From: Isoetes taiwanensis
Lineage: Eukaryota > Streptophyta > Lycopodiopsida > Isoetales > Isoetaceae
Reading direction: 5' to 3'
DNA length: 64,000 nt
NCBI GenBank assembly: GCA_021234155.1
Contig: JAJEKV010000217.1
Span: 62,001-126,000, forward strand
Below are positions 13,161 through 25,293 of this stretch, piece after piece. A program made the translations under genes and the position numbers. How positions within the stretch are numbered: the stretch's first letter is position 1; the number at the start of each line of letters is the position of its first letter. Under the pieces are notes generated by a model. The model was not told the origin of the DNA. It made no database searches and saw only the letters and a program-made list of their open reading frames with translations.

Positions 13161-13943
13161 CAAGTCAATTTTGTACATGAGAACCATATAACTGGATTAA
13201 AACTTAAATGTAATATTTCTACTTAGGCAAGAGCATGTTAGAGTGTACCGATTTTTGTATCTATTGGGGGCCCAGTACAAAGAAAAGTACACCAACACTG
13301 GGTACATTGAGGGCTTAATAAGGTTAAGTTTGAACTTTGATACATTTATTTTAGTTTCTAACATTAATGTCTTGATTTTAAGTTCAACAATAATGTGTTC
13401 TTGATTTGTATTTCTAAGTTTTGGATTATTTTTATTTAAAAAAGCAAAAAAAAAGGAAAAAGAAAAGTACTCAGCTTCTAACTGCCCAGAATATGTAGTT
13501 TGGGGTGTGCCAAAAGTGTTACACCCTAACATGCTTAGTGGCTACCCAATGTCAACTTTTATCTAGTGCCGCATGGTGTAAATTTGCTATAAGCACATTA
13601 GATGGAGACATTGCATTCTTATTTCTTACTACGTATAACTAAGATTAATTGGTAGAAGGGTAGCACATGAATGATCATCAAAGGCCCATATTTATGCTTA
13701 GACATAACTTTAGTATAGCAGTTTTTATAGTCTACATCAAAGGCCCCAGAAAATTCTTATTTAATGCTTTCCTTAGATAGTTCTTACTGGAATGAGTTCT
13801 ACATCAAAGGCCCCAGAAAATTCTTATTTGATGCATTTTCTTATTTGATGCTTTCCCTAGACTGGAATGAGTTCTTACTGGAATGATGACTTACATCTCT
13901 CTAGGTCTAGATTGATAGCTTATTTAATGTAGCACTACTTTCC
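13161..13943. other. AT-rich spacer with a short local duplication
   Basis: No gene was recognised. The phrase ACATCAAAGGCCCCAGAAAA appears at about 13733 and again at about 13801, with similar text after each, so there is an imperfect duplication of roughly 70 bp. Confidence 0.5.
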
Positions 13944-14125
13944 ATAGAATAGAATAGAATAGAATAGAATAGAATAGAATATGATTTTATCGTCCACGGA
14001 GACCAACTGGCCTATGGGACCCAAGTACAAAGAGAGAGCAGCAGGCGTATTACTACCAGGATTAAAAAACCCCCGCCCCGAAGGGTTTTCGGGGGAAAAA
14101 CCTTAGTAGCAATAAGGATGCTGAC
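13944..14125 (-). mobile_element. LINE 3' end in reverse orientation with (TTCTA)n tail
   Basis: Read on the minus strand this is a LINE 3' UTR. It has a GC-rich stretch with GGTTTTTCCCCCGAAAACCC, then TTTTTTAATCCTGGTAGTAA, then GGGTCCCATAGGCC, and ends in about seven TTCTA units (plus strand AGAAT, 13945-13981). The same order of blocks is found, split by a hAT element, at 47460-52132. Confidence 0.8.
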
Positions 14126-15383
14126 ATACTGCACAGTTATATACATAATCACAAGTACAACTGAGGTTAATGTCGGACAGGGAGGCATAACTGAGTCCGC
14201 GTATCCATTACCTCCCGGAGGTACGATCCCAACAAGCCTACAGAGGCCGTGCTCAGTAGCTCATGCAAGGCCTGATGGGGCACAACTAACCGAGCATATC
14301 GAGCCCGGATATGCTCGTACGCCGGACAGGCCTGGAGGGCGTGACTTTCATCCTAGAGAGTTAAATATCTTTAATTTGAATAAGACTTGTTAACGGGATA
14401 GGGCAAGACCATTTCAGCTTATGAAGCTCCTGCATTAGCATTCATTATGTTGATACCGATCTTAGCCATGTACCCTAGATCTTGGCTCCCTATCCTCCTC
14501 TTTTTGTTAACACTTGAAACATATTTGGTTGTATATCATGTATGGGCGAATGCGAGACCCTTTACGGATACAGCAAGAAAATGCTCAAAACAGTGTCCAA
14601 AACAACGAAAGAGAAAAACTGCTCAAATTGACTGAGAATATATAAAGTTGACAAAGGCGCCTATTAACCCATTTTGCAGGCACGCATCCGTTTAGTTTGC
14701 ATTTCGTTCACGGTTTTCAAAGGATTAAAAAAGAATAAATTCCATAAGAGAAAACAAGGGGAGATTGGATTATGCACTCTGTTCAGCAAGAGATATTGTC
14801 TGGTTATAAGACAATAGAAAACTCTCGGAAATGCCATTCTCATGGGCCTAGTAAAACAATACATCTTTTTCTTCCTTTTTTCTCTTCTTTTCCATTTGCC
14901 TTCTGAAGGAAGACAAGGTAAGTAAGCGCTGTAAAAATCAAAGTGCACTGTTGGAAATACCGAGCTTATAGGATAACAACCATGTGAAGCCCCATTTCTT
15001 GACACTTCCAAATTCTCACTTTGCACGTCAACTTGTGACACCCTAAAAAGAAGGGATAAAAGGAATCATGGGAACTGGGTAAAAGACAAAACCAATGTCA
15101 TGGACCCAAGTAAAGGAGTTAAAGTGCCAGTGAAGATGTGACACATACAAACAAAATAGCATACAGAAACAAGAGTGCAGTCTAAGGGTTTAGTCACATG
15201 AAGATGGTTGTGCTGCTGACTACCACGTCATTCATACCAGACTACATTCCAACCTTCAATTTTGGCCATTGCCTCCCTGTATATCTTGTCCTGTTTTGCC
15301 TCCATTTCCCTTTTAAATTGCACCAATGAACATGTTTCATTCACCTCTGCATTGTTCCTTTCCTCATCAATTTTTCTCCTTGC
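14126..15383. other. Spacer upstream of the pectinesterase gene
   Basis: No gene is supported. A GC-richer stretch at 14150-14360 ends in a hairpin-like CGAGCATATCGAGCCCGGAT region whose origin I do not recognise. The last few hundred bases should include the pectinesterase promoter and leader, but no clear TATA box was chosen. Confidence 0.4.
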
Positions 15384-16921
15384 ATGACCTCCCTCATGAT
15401 GAGAACTACGTCTTTCTGCTTGCTTGCTTTCTTAGTCCTGATATTTGACACCTGCATTGCAACCAAAGCTTCCCATCAAATTGCTGAAGAAAGCTACCAG
15501 GACTGGCTCATCTATGTTGATTCTACTTCTGATCTTGGAGACAAAAAAATGATATTCCACACAGGCAAAAATGATAACCTTAATCCCAAATTGTTGAAGG
15601 CTGAACAGAATAAAAGAAAGATCACCGTAGCACAAGATGGCAGTGGACACTATATGACCATTGGTGAAGCTGTTAATGCTGTTCCTGAAAGAAACAGGAG
15701 GAGAACAGTCATCTACATCAAATCTGGGACTTACAGGTAATTCTTCAAGTAGAGACAGTTTTTTCTTATTCCCTGTTTTGAATAACAGGAACATGATACT
15801 TAACTCTAGTGATCCATATGATGATGCAGAGAAAAGGTCCATCTACCTGCTACCAAGCCTTTCATCACACTCTTTGGAGAAGACCCAGATAGGGTTATAA
15901 TTTCTGGGAATGCAACAGCTAGCAATGTTTTCAATTCCACCTTCAATAGCTCAACAGTTAGTGTAGAATCAAGATATTTCATTGCAAGGAACATTATATT
16001 TGAGGTAACATCAAATTTTCTACCTACAATAAACATTAGCTCAAAGATCTAACTGTTTTTATGTCTTTTTTGCAGAACACAGCACCTCCACCTGGTCCTG
16101 GAGAGATAGGAAAACAGGCAGTTGCATTTAGAATTAGCGCAGACATGGCAGCCTTTTACAACTGCAAATTCTATGGTGCCCAAGACACACTGTACGATCA
16201 CATAGGAAGGCATTACTTCAAGAACTGCTTCATACAAGGCTCTATAGACTTCATCTTCGGCAATGGCAGATCATTATACTCGGTATGCTAAGGACAATGA
16301 TGCATCATGACATTATATGAAATCATAATCTGCAAAAGATGAAATTTAATCTAAAAACTCTAATTGATCATATGTTTGCTATGGCAGGATTGCGAAATCA
16401 AATCGTTACCAATATCTGAAGGCTCAGTTACGGCACAACAAAGAAACGAAGAGATATTCAATTCAGGATTTTCATTTGTCAACTGCATCATAACAGGATC
16501 AGGGACTGTGTACCTGGGGAGGGCATGGGGGGACTACTCCAGAGTAGTTTATGCTTATACCTACATGGATGCAGTGGTACTTCCGGAGGGCTGGCATGAC
16601 TGGGGGGATCCAGAACGTGAAAGGTGTTTTTTTGCCCTAAAAAATCAAAACAGTGTACATGTTTCTTTTATTCATTGGTTTGTTGTTCAACATTTTGTTT
16701 ATTTGATTATTTGTTCTTCTTCTTTTTTTGCTAGTGATCACTTATTTTGGTTTTTGGTTTTGTTTAGAACCGTCTTCTATGGACAATACAAGTGCTCAGG
16801 ACCTGGTGCAAGCCTCAACAGAAGAGTTGGATGGGCACGACAATTGAATGACCAAGAGGCTAAGCCTTTCCTTGATATTGGATTCATCCATGGCAGTTCT
16901 TGGCTCCAACGACTGTACTAG
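15384..16921 (+). CDS. Pectin methylesterase (pectinesterase), five exons, apparently intact
   Basis: It removes methyl esters from cell-wall homogalacturonan; secreted to the apoplast. Exons 15384-15736, 15830-16004, 16076-16282, 16388-16623 and 16768-16921 all have GT/AG borders and compatible phases, giving 374 residues. The N-terminus is a signal peptide with a hydrophobic core ([14 protein letters not shown]). All five family signatures are present: [30 protein letters not shown] and YLGRAW. They hold the two catalytic Asp (QDTLYD and DFIFG), the oxyanion Gln residues and the substrate-binding Arg. Only about 60 residues separate the signal peptide from the catalytic domain, so there is no long inhibitory pro-domain. 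This fits the shorter 'type II' pectinesterases. An upstream in-frame Met at codon 1 or 6 could be the start. Introns are 71-144 bp. The gene shows no decay, unlike its transposon-rich surroundings. Confidence 0.93.
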
Positions 16922-18389
16922 TCTTATGCCTCATCTTTCAAGGCAATGGAACCTCTCCACAACTATGTCATTTTACGAAAATCAGTTGATACTGTCCCAA
17001 TCATTTTATGTGATTGGACTCCCTGTTCATACATATAAAAAAAAAGGAAAAAAAGAAAAGAAAAGCTATTAATACAATAAACCTTTCTTATTCGTTGTGA
17101 GAGATACTTATGAAATGGGTCTTCTATTTGCTAAACAAAGAAAAACTTTAGATCATTTTTCATAAACTATTAGAACCAAAACTTTAAGATGTTCTATATG
17201 GTCTTATCATGCATCTCCAACATTATATCATATTTCAACGATGCCACACTTGCTCTAATCCATGCATGAATGGAGTTGAAGGTCTTGGATACCAAACAAA
17301 ATGCCAAAAACACAATGTTATTCAAAAATCTGGACAAAGACAACCCACGGGAATACTCTTTGATGGTATATATTTGTTATGTGGCTTACTATATATTATA
17401 TGCTAATTTTATTACACATCCTTTTGAAGACTGCAACATTCTTTCCCATCATATGCGACAAAGTTTTGTCTATGCCTTTTTGTACGACATTCATGTGCTC
17501 TTGGTTGAAAAGGAGATCTTTGTTTTGGCGTCGTTTCTGTTGTTTTTCTCTAGTTGTTTCCAATGTATTCTAGCAACACGAAGGATTACCACAAACTTTT
17601 CTACTCCATCCATCCATCCATCAAAAGTCATATTAAAAGATTAAAGTAGTATATGTATAAAGTTATGCACTATCTATCAATTCATATACAAGGAATTTAT
17701 CGTGGCGGCTTTGGTCGCTACGAATATTTCTCTATTCTAAATATGTTATGAGGGGATCCATGTGCATAAAGGCAGTGGTAAATCAACGCAATACAACCTT
17801 GAGTTGGTAAGATTGGAACAATGTGCATGAACATTTACAACTCTATAGATTCACAACATGTAACATGTAAATGGTATGGGTAAGGAAGTGAGGTCTAAAG
17901 TTAAATGGTTCAAGAAATTTAGCGCAAGGGGCACACTTCTTTGATCGAACATGTGGTTAATCCTAATAACAATGTTCAACAGTATGGAGTTTGGTCTTGG
18001 CTGTTTAGGTGAAACTGTGAAGTATCTGTGCATGCACTTTGGATGTTGAAGATAACATATTACTATTGTTCTAATGGGATGAGTGCTTGTCACAATATGT
18101 AACATTCATAGCTTATGTTCCTAAGACAAATGCAAAATTAGGCTTCTGAAATATCAGCTCTATCGATTCAAAGGCGAAACTTCCTCTTATTTAATTCTTC
18201 AGTTTGGCAAAACTACAAGTGGACAGCCTTATGATAAAATTTTGGTGATTTCTTTGTTTACTTCTGCTTATACGTCCTACTAAGCCTTTGAAACCTAATT
18301 TTAAAATTTGTCAAAATATAGCAACTTTACGAAGTTTCACACTTTAAAGGCATCACTGGTTTGGTCATGTGGTAGAGAAACAGTTGATG
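16922..18389. other. AT-rich region downstream of the pectinesterase gene
   Basis: It contains the 3' UTR region and short non-significant open frames. No domain, RNA gene or inverted termini were recognised. A short CATC run occurs near 17607. Confidence 0.45.
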
Positions 18390-19584
18390 ATGTGGGCGAA
18401 GGAGGCAGAGGTAAGCGTCCTCACATAGGCAATATTCAAGCCCTGACACTCAACAATTGATCATATTTTTACAATGTGGACCTTGGTGCAAGAATCGTCG
18501 ACAGGGCTTGTATTGATGCTTTGTTAATTTTGCAAAGGTCTTTGACAATGTGCTTCGGAAAAACGATGTGGGCAAGATTGAGGCAGTTGGAGATCCCTAT
18601 GGATCTGTAACATGGTAACTGACATCATTAGGTCAACCATTCAATAGTAGTATTGGGGTCCATCAAGGATGTCCACCCTCTCCAACACTATTTGGCCTTT
18701 ACATTGATCGGTCGGAAGGATGGCTTGCTAAACATGGGGGCGACGAGGCTTGGCTCATTTACCAGATCATTAGATAGCTCATTTATGGCGACGATGTGGC
18801 TCTCTTAGCTTATACCCCGGATGGGACCCGGATGATATGCATCGCCATTTACATGTTGTAGATACCTTTTATCGAGCATTAGCATGTGCATTAACTTGGC
18901 CAAAACTAAGGTGTTGTTTGTCTCATCCTCCCATTAGCCAGGGTCACCCTCGTTCACTTATGAGGGACAAAAGGTAGAGATGATGACCACCTACAAGTAT
19001 TTGGAGGTGGAATTTCCTTCTACCACACATGTTGGAACACCTATCCAATTATGAGTGACATCGCGTTGAAAGGCACTATATACAATGAAGAACAACAGTC
19101 ATAAAGCATAAGTGTATGACTGTGCCCATCAGACACACTTGTTTAGGGTTTTGGTGGCACCTATTCTGCTATAAGGGGTCAAAATCTAGGGCCCGACTTA
19201 TCCTTGCCACCTGGAATGCCTTGGTGTAGGTACAAAAAGCCTTCCTAGCTCAGGCATTTGGAATAAAATCCACTGTCCCATATCAGATTCTTTTGCAAGA
19301 GGTTTCTTGCCTCTTCAGAGGGCTGCACTCGATCAACACATTATGTACTTTCAGAAGGTGCTTACATTACGGCAATGTGTCAATAGGAAGGAAAAATGAG
19401 CTCAGTGGTTCTCCCGCTGGAGTATGTAGGAGCACAGATAAATACAGAATATGAAAAGAAGAAGATCACCATAACTTGAGGCGATACCTTGATGCTTGCT
19501 TCCTTAGCAAGCTTTGGGATGCAGATGCCTTGGAACAGGTTAAGACAACAAACTACCAGTGTTAGATTAATTCTATGCTTGAAC
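18390..19584 (+). mobile_element. Decayed LINE, 5' portion (interrupted by the LTR retrotransposon)
   Basis: Translation shows RT motifs: HQGCPPSPTLFGLYIDRSEG at about 18660, then LIYGDDVALLAYTPDG at about 18780 with a YxDD catalytic core. The following LINAKTKVLL-like segment is frame-broken. It then follows the same order as the LINE at 9416-12590, up to a block equivalent to 11985-12060 there. The LTR element interrupts it at 19585. The rest of the LINE resumes at 46520 after the duplicated target TGAAC. Confidence 0.75.
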
Positions 19585-21400
19585 TGTGACGTTCCAAGTA
19601 TTTATACGGTATACGTATAAATATATTGACACGTCACCCAGTATAGATATACCACCCATGGGGCATGTTGACCTAGGGGGTTGGCCACAATGGATTTAAT
19701 TAGCTATGCTAAATTAATTATAAAGGATAATTACCTAAATACTTGCTATTAAGACACCTGATGGTGGGAAGGCGCCATTTGGCATAACCTGGGTGGCTAG
19801 CATGGGGGTTTCTAAACCAAGCCACCAAAGGCAGCGCCACCCCCCCATCTCACCCCAATTTCGACCCAACCAGCACAAGGAAGCAGCTAAGCGCTCAGAG
19901 CCCAGTTGCTGAACCTCGCCCAATCGCCAAGACACCCTTTAACCGTTGCTGCCACCCCAAGACAGCACTATGGAAGCACCCCTTGACAACGGCTCTAGCT
20001 GAAACACTGGTCAGTGGTAGCTTAACTTGCAAATTGTAGAATAATACTTTGGTGTTCTTGTCTGACTAGCTTTGGTTCAGATTAACCCTTCTTTGGTAAC
20101 TAGGAATATTGTTCAATTATGAATGATGCTCTGTTATGGAATGGTCGATGTCTCTATGAGTTAGTTCAGTAGTTTCCAGTAAACAAGGGTTAAAAAGAGG
20201 GGTAGAGGCCTCTGAGCTCAAGTATAGAATGCTCCTAGTACTTCCTATAATACCCTACTAGTCTCGGCCTGTGCACAAGAACCCACCGGGTCATAGATGC
20301 TATGGTCTGGCTTAGCACCAGACAAGGGACACAGTGGTAAGATGAGGGGTGGGGTCTTGCACGAGCATACAAGGCTCCACGGGAGACTCCTACGATGAAA
20401 TTTGGGACGATGGCACGGTCCGCGTAGAGGGCGGGTATGGGTCTGACACTCCCTGGGTGAAGTGGTGTGACCCGTATGGGGCACCATGCACTTTGAGTAG
20501 ATTTAGGGTGAGTACGTCGGGTACGGATGCGGGGGTCGCTGACAGCACTCATATAGCACCCCATATGGCAGCTTGTTTAGGGTGTTACTGGTACTAGCAC
20601 ATGGTAATTAGGTAATCAATAGAAATATGTAACAGCTCCAATGAATGACAAGTGGAATACTATGATAGAATAGTACATCCAGGGTGCTGATCTAAGTGCT
20701 GGGGCCGCGTTTTTTTGATACCCACCAGCATACTTTTGCCCGTACGTCGGGTACGGATGCGGGAGTCGCTGATGCGGCACGTATTCTCTAGCTCACCCAT
20801 GGAACCACTGTGATCCTGGAAGGGGACGCTTCCCCAACCTGCCTCATCGGACCAGGTGTCATGAACCTGGAGTAGGCTCAAAGGGTGATACCATGAGTCT
20901 GCGTCTCCGGAAGGCTATAGCGAAGCCATAGCGTGAATCGACCCATCTGCAAAGTGTGCACAGGAGGGGCGGATGGAGTGGACAACCCTAGCCGATGTTC
21001 TATGCCAGCCAACGCCATGCCAGGATTCGGTCTGCTGATCTCCTGAGACCCAGCCGTCAGTTGCTCCCCACTAGAGTCTGAGCCGGGGTAGAACCTGGGC
21101 TTTTGGGTGTTCTCCTAGTTTAGATGCATATTCTTTGCTTTTGGTATTTGGATGGATGAGCCACCCTTTGTGGTGGCTATTTGTATATGATTTATGCTGT
21201 GTGCTAACCCTTGTATTCATGTTTCGCTGACGTGGCGCTTCATGGCGTGGGCGAATGACCCCTCCGTGTCCTTCCCAGAAGCGTCTCTCGTGAAGCGGCC
21301 GGGTTAGGCGGAGAGCCACGCCCATGGCGAGATGGTCGCCATGGGGGGGAAAGTCCCCGTATGTATCACGGCCAGGGCATTATGTATTGAGGCGTCCGCG
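19585..21400 (+). repeat. 5' LTR
   Basis: About 1.8 kb, matching the right LTR along its whole length. It is about 230 bp longer because of an insertion at roughly 20544-20771. That insertion is bordered by two copies of ACGTCGGGTACGGATGCGG (near 20515 and 20743), while the 3' LTR has one. The right edge has degenerated relative to the 3' LTR end CGTCACA, so the exact end may shift by a base or two. Confidence 0.9.
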
Positions 21401-21401
21401 G

Positions 21402-21413
21402 TGGTATCGAGCC
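21402..21413 (+). promoter_or_regulatory. Primer-binding site (initiator Met-tRNA type, imperfect)
   Basis: TGGTATCGAGCC directly follows the 5' LTR. The classic plant initiator Met-tRNA site reads TGGTATCAGAGC, so this looks like it with one base lost. Position and similarity support the call. Confidence 0.7.
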
Positions 21414-22178
21414 GTGATTTGGTTGCTTTCGAAATCATAGCAGCCGCCAAACACTAACTTCGTAGCACGGTAGTTAGGAGGAGGCTAAGTTAATGTGTTG
21501 TTAGCCCTCTTTGATGTTTGGTTGGTGTTAGGTTAAACTAGGAAATTGTAGCTTTAAGAAGGATAGAGGCATTTGGAGGGCCCGTGAATTGGAAGAATTG
21601 TAAATGAGGAGGGTAGCTCAAATGACGGAGAAGGTGCGTCCATTGGATCGGACATACTCAAATTACCCTAGAACGGTCGTCTCCAGGCGAAAAATGGTCG
21701 AGGGCAGGCCCGAAAATCAACTCGGGCGCCGCTTGCTTTTAATAGATCTTGCGGTCCGCGGTAGAAGAGCGAAAAACGGTGGCGCCCGACGGTCAAACGG
21801 AGTCAACGCGGCCCGCCAGGTCAACTTCGGCGCCGCTTGCTTTTTCGGCGACCCCGCCGAGGCGGAGCATCGATAATGCGGCGGCCCGGCCAGGTATGCC
21901 TCAGCGTATTTCGCCTAGTATAATTATTTTATAATAATAAAAATTTAAAAGTTCATAGGAAAATTTTAAAATTTCAAAAGTTATCTGGCCGTTTAAAATT
22001 TCTTTTTGTTATTTGTTGCCTTGCCTTCAGCGCCTAGCCGCTGCCCGCCATCGCCACCGGACTTGACGTTGCTTCGTCGCCCTTGTGTCTAGGGGAACCC
22101 TAGCGCCTCCCTTGCCGTTTTTTTTTTTCCGCCACCAGCGCCTCACCGTTCGACTTCGTAGACCTTAGTGCTACCGCT
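21414..22178 (+). other. Leader between primer-binding site and first gene
   Basis: No long frame. A GC-rich stretch at 21690-21880 repeats GGCGCCGCTTGCTTTT twice (near 21725 and 21830). The last 150 bp are rich in GCC/CGC repeats that lead into the start codon of the H3 fusion gene. Confidence 0.5.
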
Positions 22179-23424
22179 ATGGCCAATACCAAGACTGCCG
22201 TGGACCCCTCTACCCTCACCATAGTAGAGATTTATGCCCGGATCGTCCGGCATATGGCCACCGACCCTGAGTTGGTCGACATACTTCTAGATGAGCTAGT
22301 GAACAGGTTCGAGAACAACGACAGGATTCCTTACCCTATCTATCACTTCTCCGAGCCGTTCTTGATCCGGCTGAACCTCCGTCATCTCCCTTACACAGTG
22401 GCCGAACAACCAGACATGGTCATGATGCTGATCAAGTTCTATCCTCCCGAATGCGAAGGCCATACCGAAGAGGAGGACATACGAAAGGAGACCGATAATA
22501 TAAGGAACCTGGCCCGGGAGGATGATAAAAGGCAGATAGAGCGAGCTGATACAACAGCACGAGGAAGGGAATACCGGTACTTAGGGGATGGACTTGCTGT
22601 CATAGATGGCAGGGCAATTGAAATTCCCCCGTACCAATGGCATGAAGCGTCCCAGAGCTTCATGTGGGGAGGCCAAATTCCCGATTTCAGTCTGGATTAT
22701 TTAACAACAATCCAGATTGACATGGCCCAGAGACCCAACCGGTACCACGCTGAGCTTCTTCGCCGCAGTGTAGCGGAACATTACGCGCAGATTGAAGAAG
22801 ACCTTAGGAGAGCCCGGGAGATCCGGGAAGAGCAGGAGAGGATCCAGAAGGAGGAGGAGAAAGCCCGGCAAGAGCAGCCGAACCAGCAGGATGCAGGGGC
22901 ATCTGGGAGTGGATCGGGCCCAATCCCGACAGAGCATGTAACTGTGAAGCACCGGAGGAAGGGATTGGCTCACAAGTCCGGCAGTCAATATAAGGAGAAA
23001 TTAAAGACTGTCGGCGCTTTTGGTAAGAACGCGAGCTCCAGTCGAAGGCAGCAGCGGGTGGATCAGCCCCGACCAAATGTTGGGGACAAGACCGTGCCTG
23101 CATCAAGGGGGCCGCCTACCAACCCTGCCCCGCAACGGAAGCCTCACCGATATAGACCCGGCACCGTTGCATTACGGGAGATCCGTAAATTTCAGAAGTC
23201 GACCCAGCTTCTGATACGGAAGCTTCCCTTCCAGAGGCTGGTACGGGAGATCGCGCAGGAGTTCAAGACCGACCTCCGTTTCCAGACCTTTGCTATTTTG
23301 GCGCTTCAAGAGGCTGCTGAAGCCTATTTGGTGGCACTTTTTGGTGACGCCAATCTTTGCGCGATCCACGCAAAGAGGGTAACCATAATGCCTAAGGATT
23401 TAGCCCTCGCCCGTAGGATCATTA
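22179..23424 (+). pseudogene. Histone H3 fusion gene of the retrotransposon, 3' end split by element A
   Basis: Nothing in a retrotransposon normally needs this; role unknown. The open frame runs from ATG at 22179 through about 415 codons before the insertion. Residues about 323-415 are a near-canonical histone H3 fold: [16 protein letters not shown], then [19 protein letters not shown], then [20 protein letters not shown], covering alpha-N to the end of alpha-3. The first residues, [12 protein letters not shown], faintly resemble an H3 tail (MARTKQTARKST). Residues 14-75 are a helical, acidic-hydrophobic region resembling two free-standing proteins of locus B. Residues about 200-240 are a charged coiled coil, followed by a basic linker. 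Element A begins at 23425. If element A and one TA copy are skipped, the frame rejoins at 37013 and stops at 37033-37035, seven codons later, the right place for an H3 C-terminus. The frame otherwise has no stop, so the gene was recently intact. Confidence 0.88.
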
Positions 23425-23451
23425 GGGCGGATTTGGGGTCTGAAAATGGCC
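23425..23451 (+). repeat. Left terminal inverted repeat of element A
   Basis: 27 bp, exactly complementary to 36984-37010. It lies in what would be the last codons of the H3 fusion gene. Confidence 0.93.
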
Positions 23452-23935
23452 CTTATCTTGGGCTAAAGATTTCCCGCGTCGATTCGCCGGGGACCAATCG
23501 GGGTTTGGCGCCTTTTTACGAAAAGTCGCAAGATATTACTTGGGGGTAGAAGGATGAGCAGGCTTACTTGGCATCCACATGGCGTATTTTCATAGGGGAT
23601 GCCTGCGCTTTTATTGCAACCATTTTAATGGCCCGTATTTTTCGAGAGTCGCCACGCCCAAAATAATGGTGACTTTGACCTTCTTGTCTTGCGTCACCAA
23701 CTCCCTTGTCAAATTTTGGCGCCAAACTTCATCTTTGTCACTCCGGCCTCTCGTGCATCCTCTCGCCTTCACTCCTCATCTGCAATCCATGTCTCCTGTA
23801 ATTTACGTGTTCTTGCCCCATTTCTGAACTCCCAAGGTCAAAAGTGGGAGGTTTTGTCTCAATAGGTTAGGTGGGTGAGTATGCTGCCATCAACGGGGCG
23901 AGCATAGAGTTAAGCGACAAAAAAGCGATCAGGCG

Positions 23936-24154
23936 ATGCGGACACATTGGATAGGTAGGATAAAAGAGTTCAAGTTGAATTCTAGCGGTAGGAAAGTGGA
24001 AAGTATAACAATACGACATGCATATACCCCTTCCGATATGGCCAAAGAGCTAATCTCCACCAAAAACGGCTTCCCAAAATTGCCCGCAAATGGTAACCAC
24101 CTTAAACGGATCACCACGACCTTGAAGCTAGCTGTCGCCTACTTAACTGCGTAG
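23936..24154 (+). CDS. Small ORF of unknown function in element A
   Basis: A 72-residue frame starting MRTHWIGRIKEFKL and ending just before the first GCGTCGTGTGATC motif at 24164. The beginning (WIGRIKEF..., then SITIRHAYTPSDM) has a loose look of a BAH domain's first strands, but that is weak and could be chance. The stretch from 23452 to this ORF shows no other gene; its codon-like composition may hide a frameshifted longer gene. Confidence 0.3.
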   Translation: MRTHWIGRIKEFKLNSSGRKVESITIRHAYTPSDMAKELISTKNGFPKLPANGNHLKRITTTLKLAVAYLTA

Positions 24155-24163
24155 AGATAGTTT

Positions 24164-24177
24164 GGCGTCGTGTGATC
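24164..24177. repeat. GGCGTCGTGTGATC motif, single copy
   Basis: First copy of the motif family found throughout element A. It sits just after a small ORF and before the 24440-25084 cluster. Confidence 0.8.
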
Positions 24178-24439
24178 TTCTTATCTTTTTATTTCTTTCG
24201 TTGACACGTGTTTACAAACAAATTTATTGTGCGGGGTTTATGTTTATCGGGCGTCGTGGATGTCATTCGGCCGAAAGTATTAGTAGTGTACTTGTTGGTG
24301 TATCACATAGACATCGGAATTGTCCTTTTCCAAGGTATGGATGCGTGACCTTGCGGGGTATAGGCATCTGGTTTTCTGGACATGATTATAACGTAAAGGT
24401 CAGGAAACCGAGCTTGAGGCGGTTGAATTGCCCCTTTAA

Positions 24440-25084
24440 GTGAACTTTGTAAGCCAGACTAATGAGAACAATGTAATTGCAATGAAGAAATGCATGGCTG
24501 GACGAGGTGCAAGTGGGAATGTCCGAAAACGGAGGCGTGAGGATGAGTTTCAAAATCTTCACACCGCTTTGAGGTATTTGCTAACATATTCCGGATGGAT
24601 AGAAGTTCGAAAAGCTCAAGACATATCGTGCTTTCTCCCCGCCCGATTTTGTGGATGACTTATTTTTGGTTCCGACACAGGATGTTCGATTCCACCTAAT
24701 CATCCGGTCAACTAATGAGGTCAGCGTAGTTAAGTCCTCCTTTAAGTTCAGATACTTTCTTCCAAAACAATATTTATACGTTAATTGTCAACTAGAACGA
24801 AGGAAAGCGAGAAAAAGAGAGGCTGCACAACTTTTGGGAGCCGTTTGAGGACCATAATAGACACTCCATGCGGTGGATATTCGAGTATGGAGAGGGGAGG
24901 AAGTCATTTATCGGCCACCATGGAAAGTTTAATGGCCATTATCGAGCTAAGAGTGCTAATGGAGACAGAGGAGATTCTTGGCGACTTCCATTATTTTATT
25001 GATGGCATTAGGGTTGGTTATAGGCAAGAGGGAAATGTAAAGTTTAGTGAGTTCGCGATCAACAAGAAATTGTCTATCGGCTAG
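24440..25084 (+). pseudogene. Frameshifted unknown gene in element A
   Basis: Three overlapping short frames look like one broken gene. They read from a basic segment (GNVRKRRREDEFQ, near 24510), through LVPTQDVRFHLIIRSTNEV (near 24670) and FKFRYFLPKQYLYV, to a segment ending GDFHYFIDGIRVGYRQEGNV (near 25000-25040). I do not recognise the family. It lies between the first motif copy and the H3-like pseudogene, in the same orientation. Confidence 0.35.
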
Positions 25085-25266
25085 CGCTTTGAATCTCGGT
25101 TTTTATTTGTGTTTTTGTCTCGATGTTTTTAGGGTTCCGTATTTTGTCCGATATTTTTTAGGGTTCATTACAATTATTTAAAAATGTTACCATCATATTT
25201 TACTTTAACTTCTATTTTTACTATTTATCTCTTGCCGGTTGTCTATTTTTGTCAATTTGTTCGTAG

Positions 25267-25273
25267 TATAAAG
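25267..25273 (+). promoter_or_regulatory. Possible TATA box of the H3-like gene
   Basis: TATAAAG lies 21 bp before the ATG at 25294. This is close for a TATA box, so the transcription start would fall near or after the ATG unless spacing differs. The same 14-mer TATAAAGCGCCATCC recurs at about 34272. Confidence 0.35.
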
Positions 25274-25293
25274 CGCCATCCATTTGAGAAGCC

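Noticed and set aside
14664-15041. 125-codon minus-strand frame upstream of the pectinesterase gene
   Set aside because: No domain, AT-rich, ends in low complexity; likely chance.
20235-20881. Open frames within the LTRs
   Set aside because: They occur in LTR sequence, are not conserved in frame between the two LTRs, and show no domain.
22179-23424. Ordinary host histone H3 or CENH3 gene
   Set aside because: It lies between LTR and gag in the element's orientation, and the fold is fused behind about 320 other residues.
23936-24154. BAH domain protein
   Set aside because: Only a loose resemblance over about 30 residues; kept as an unknown ORF.
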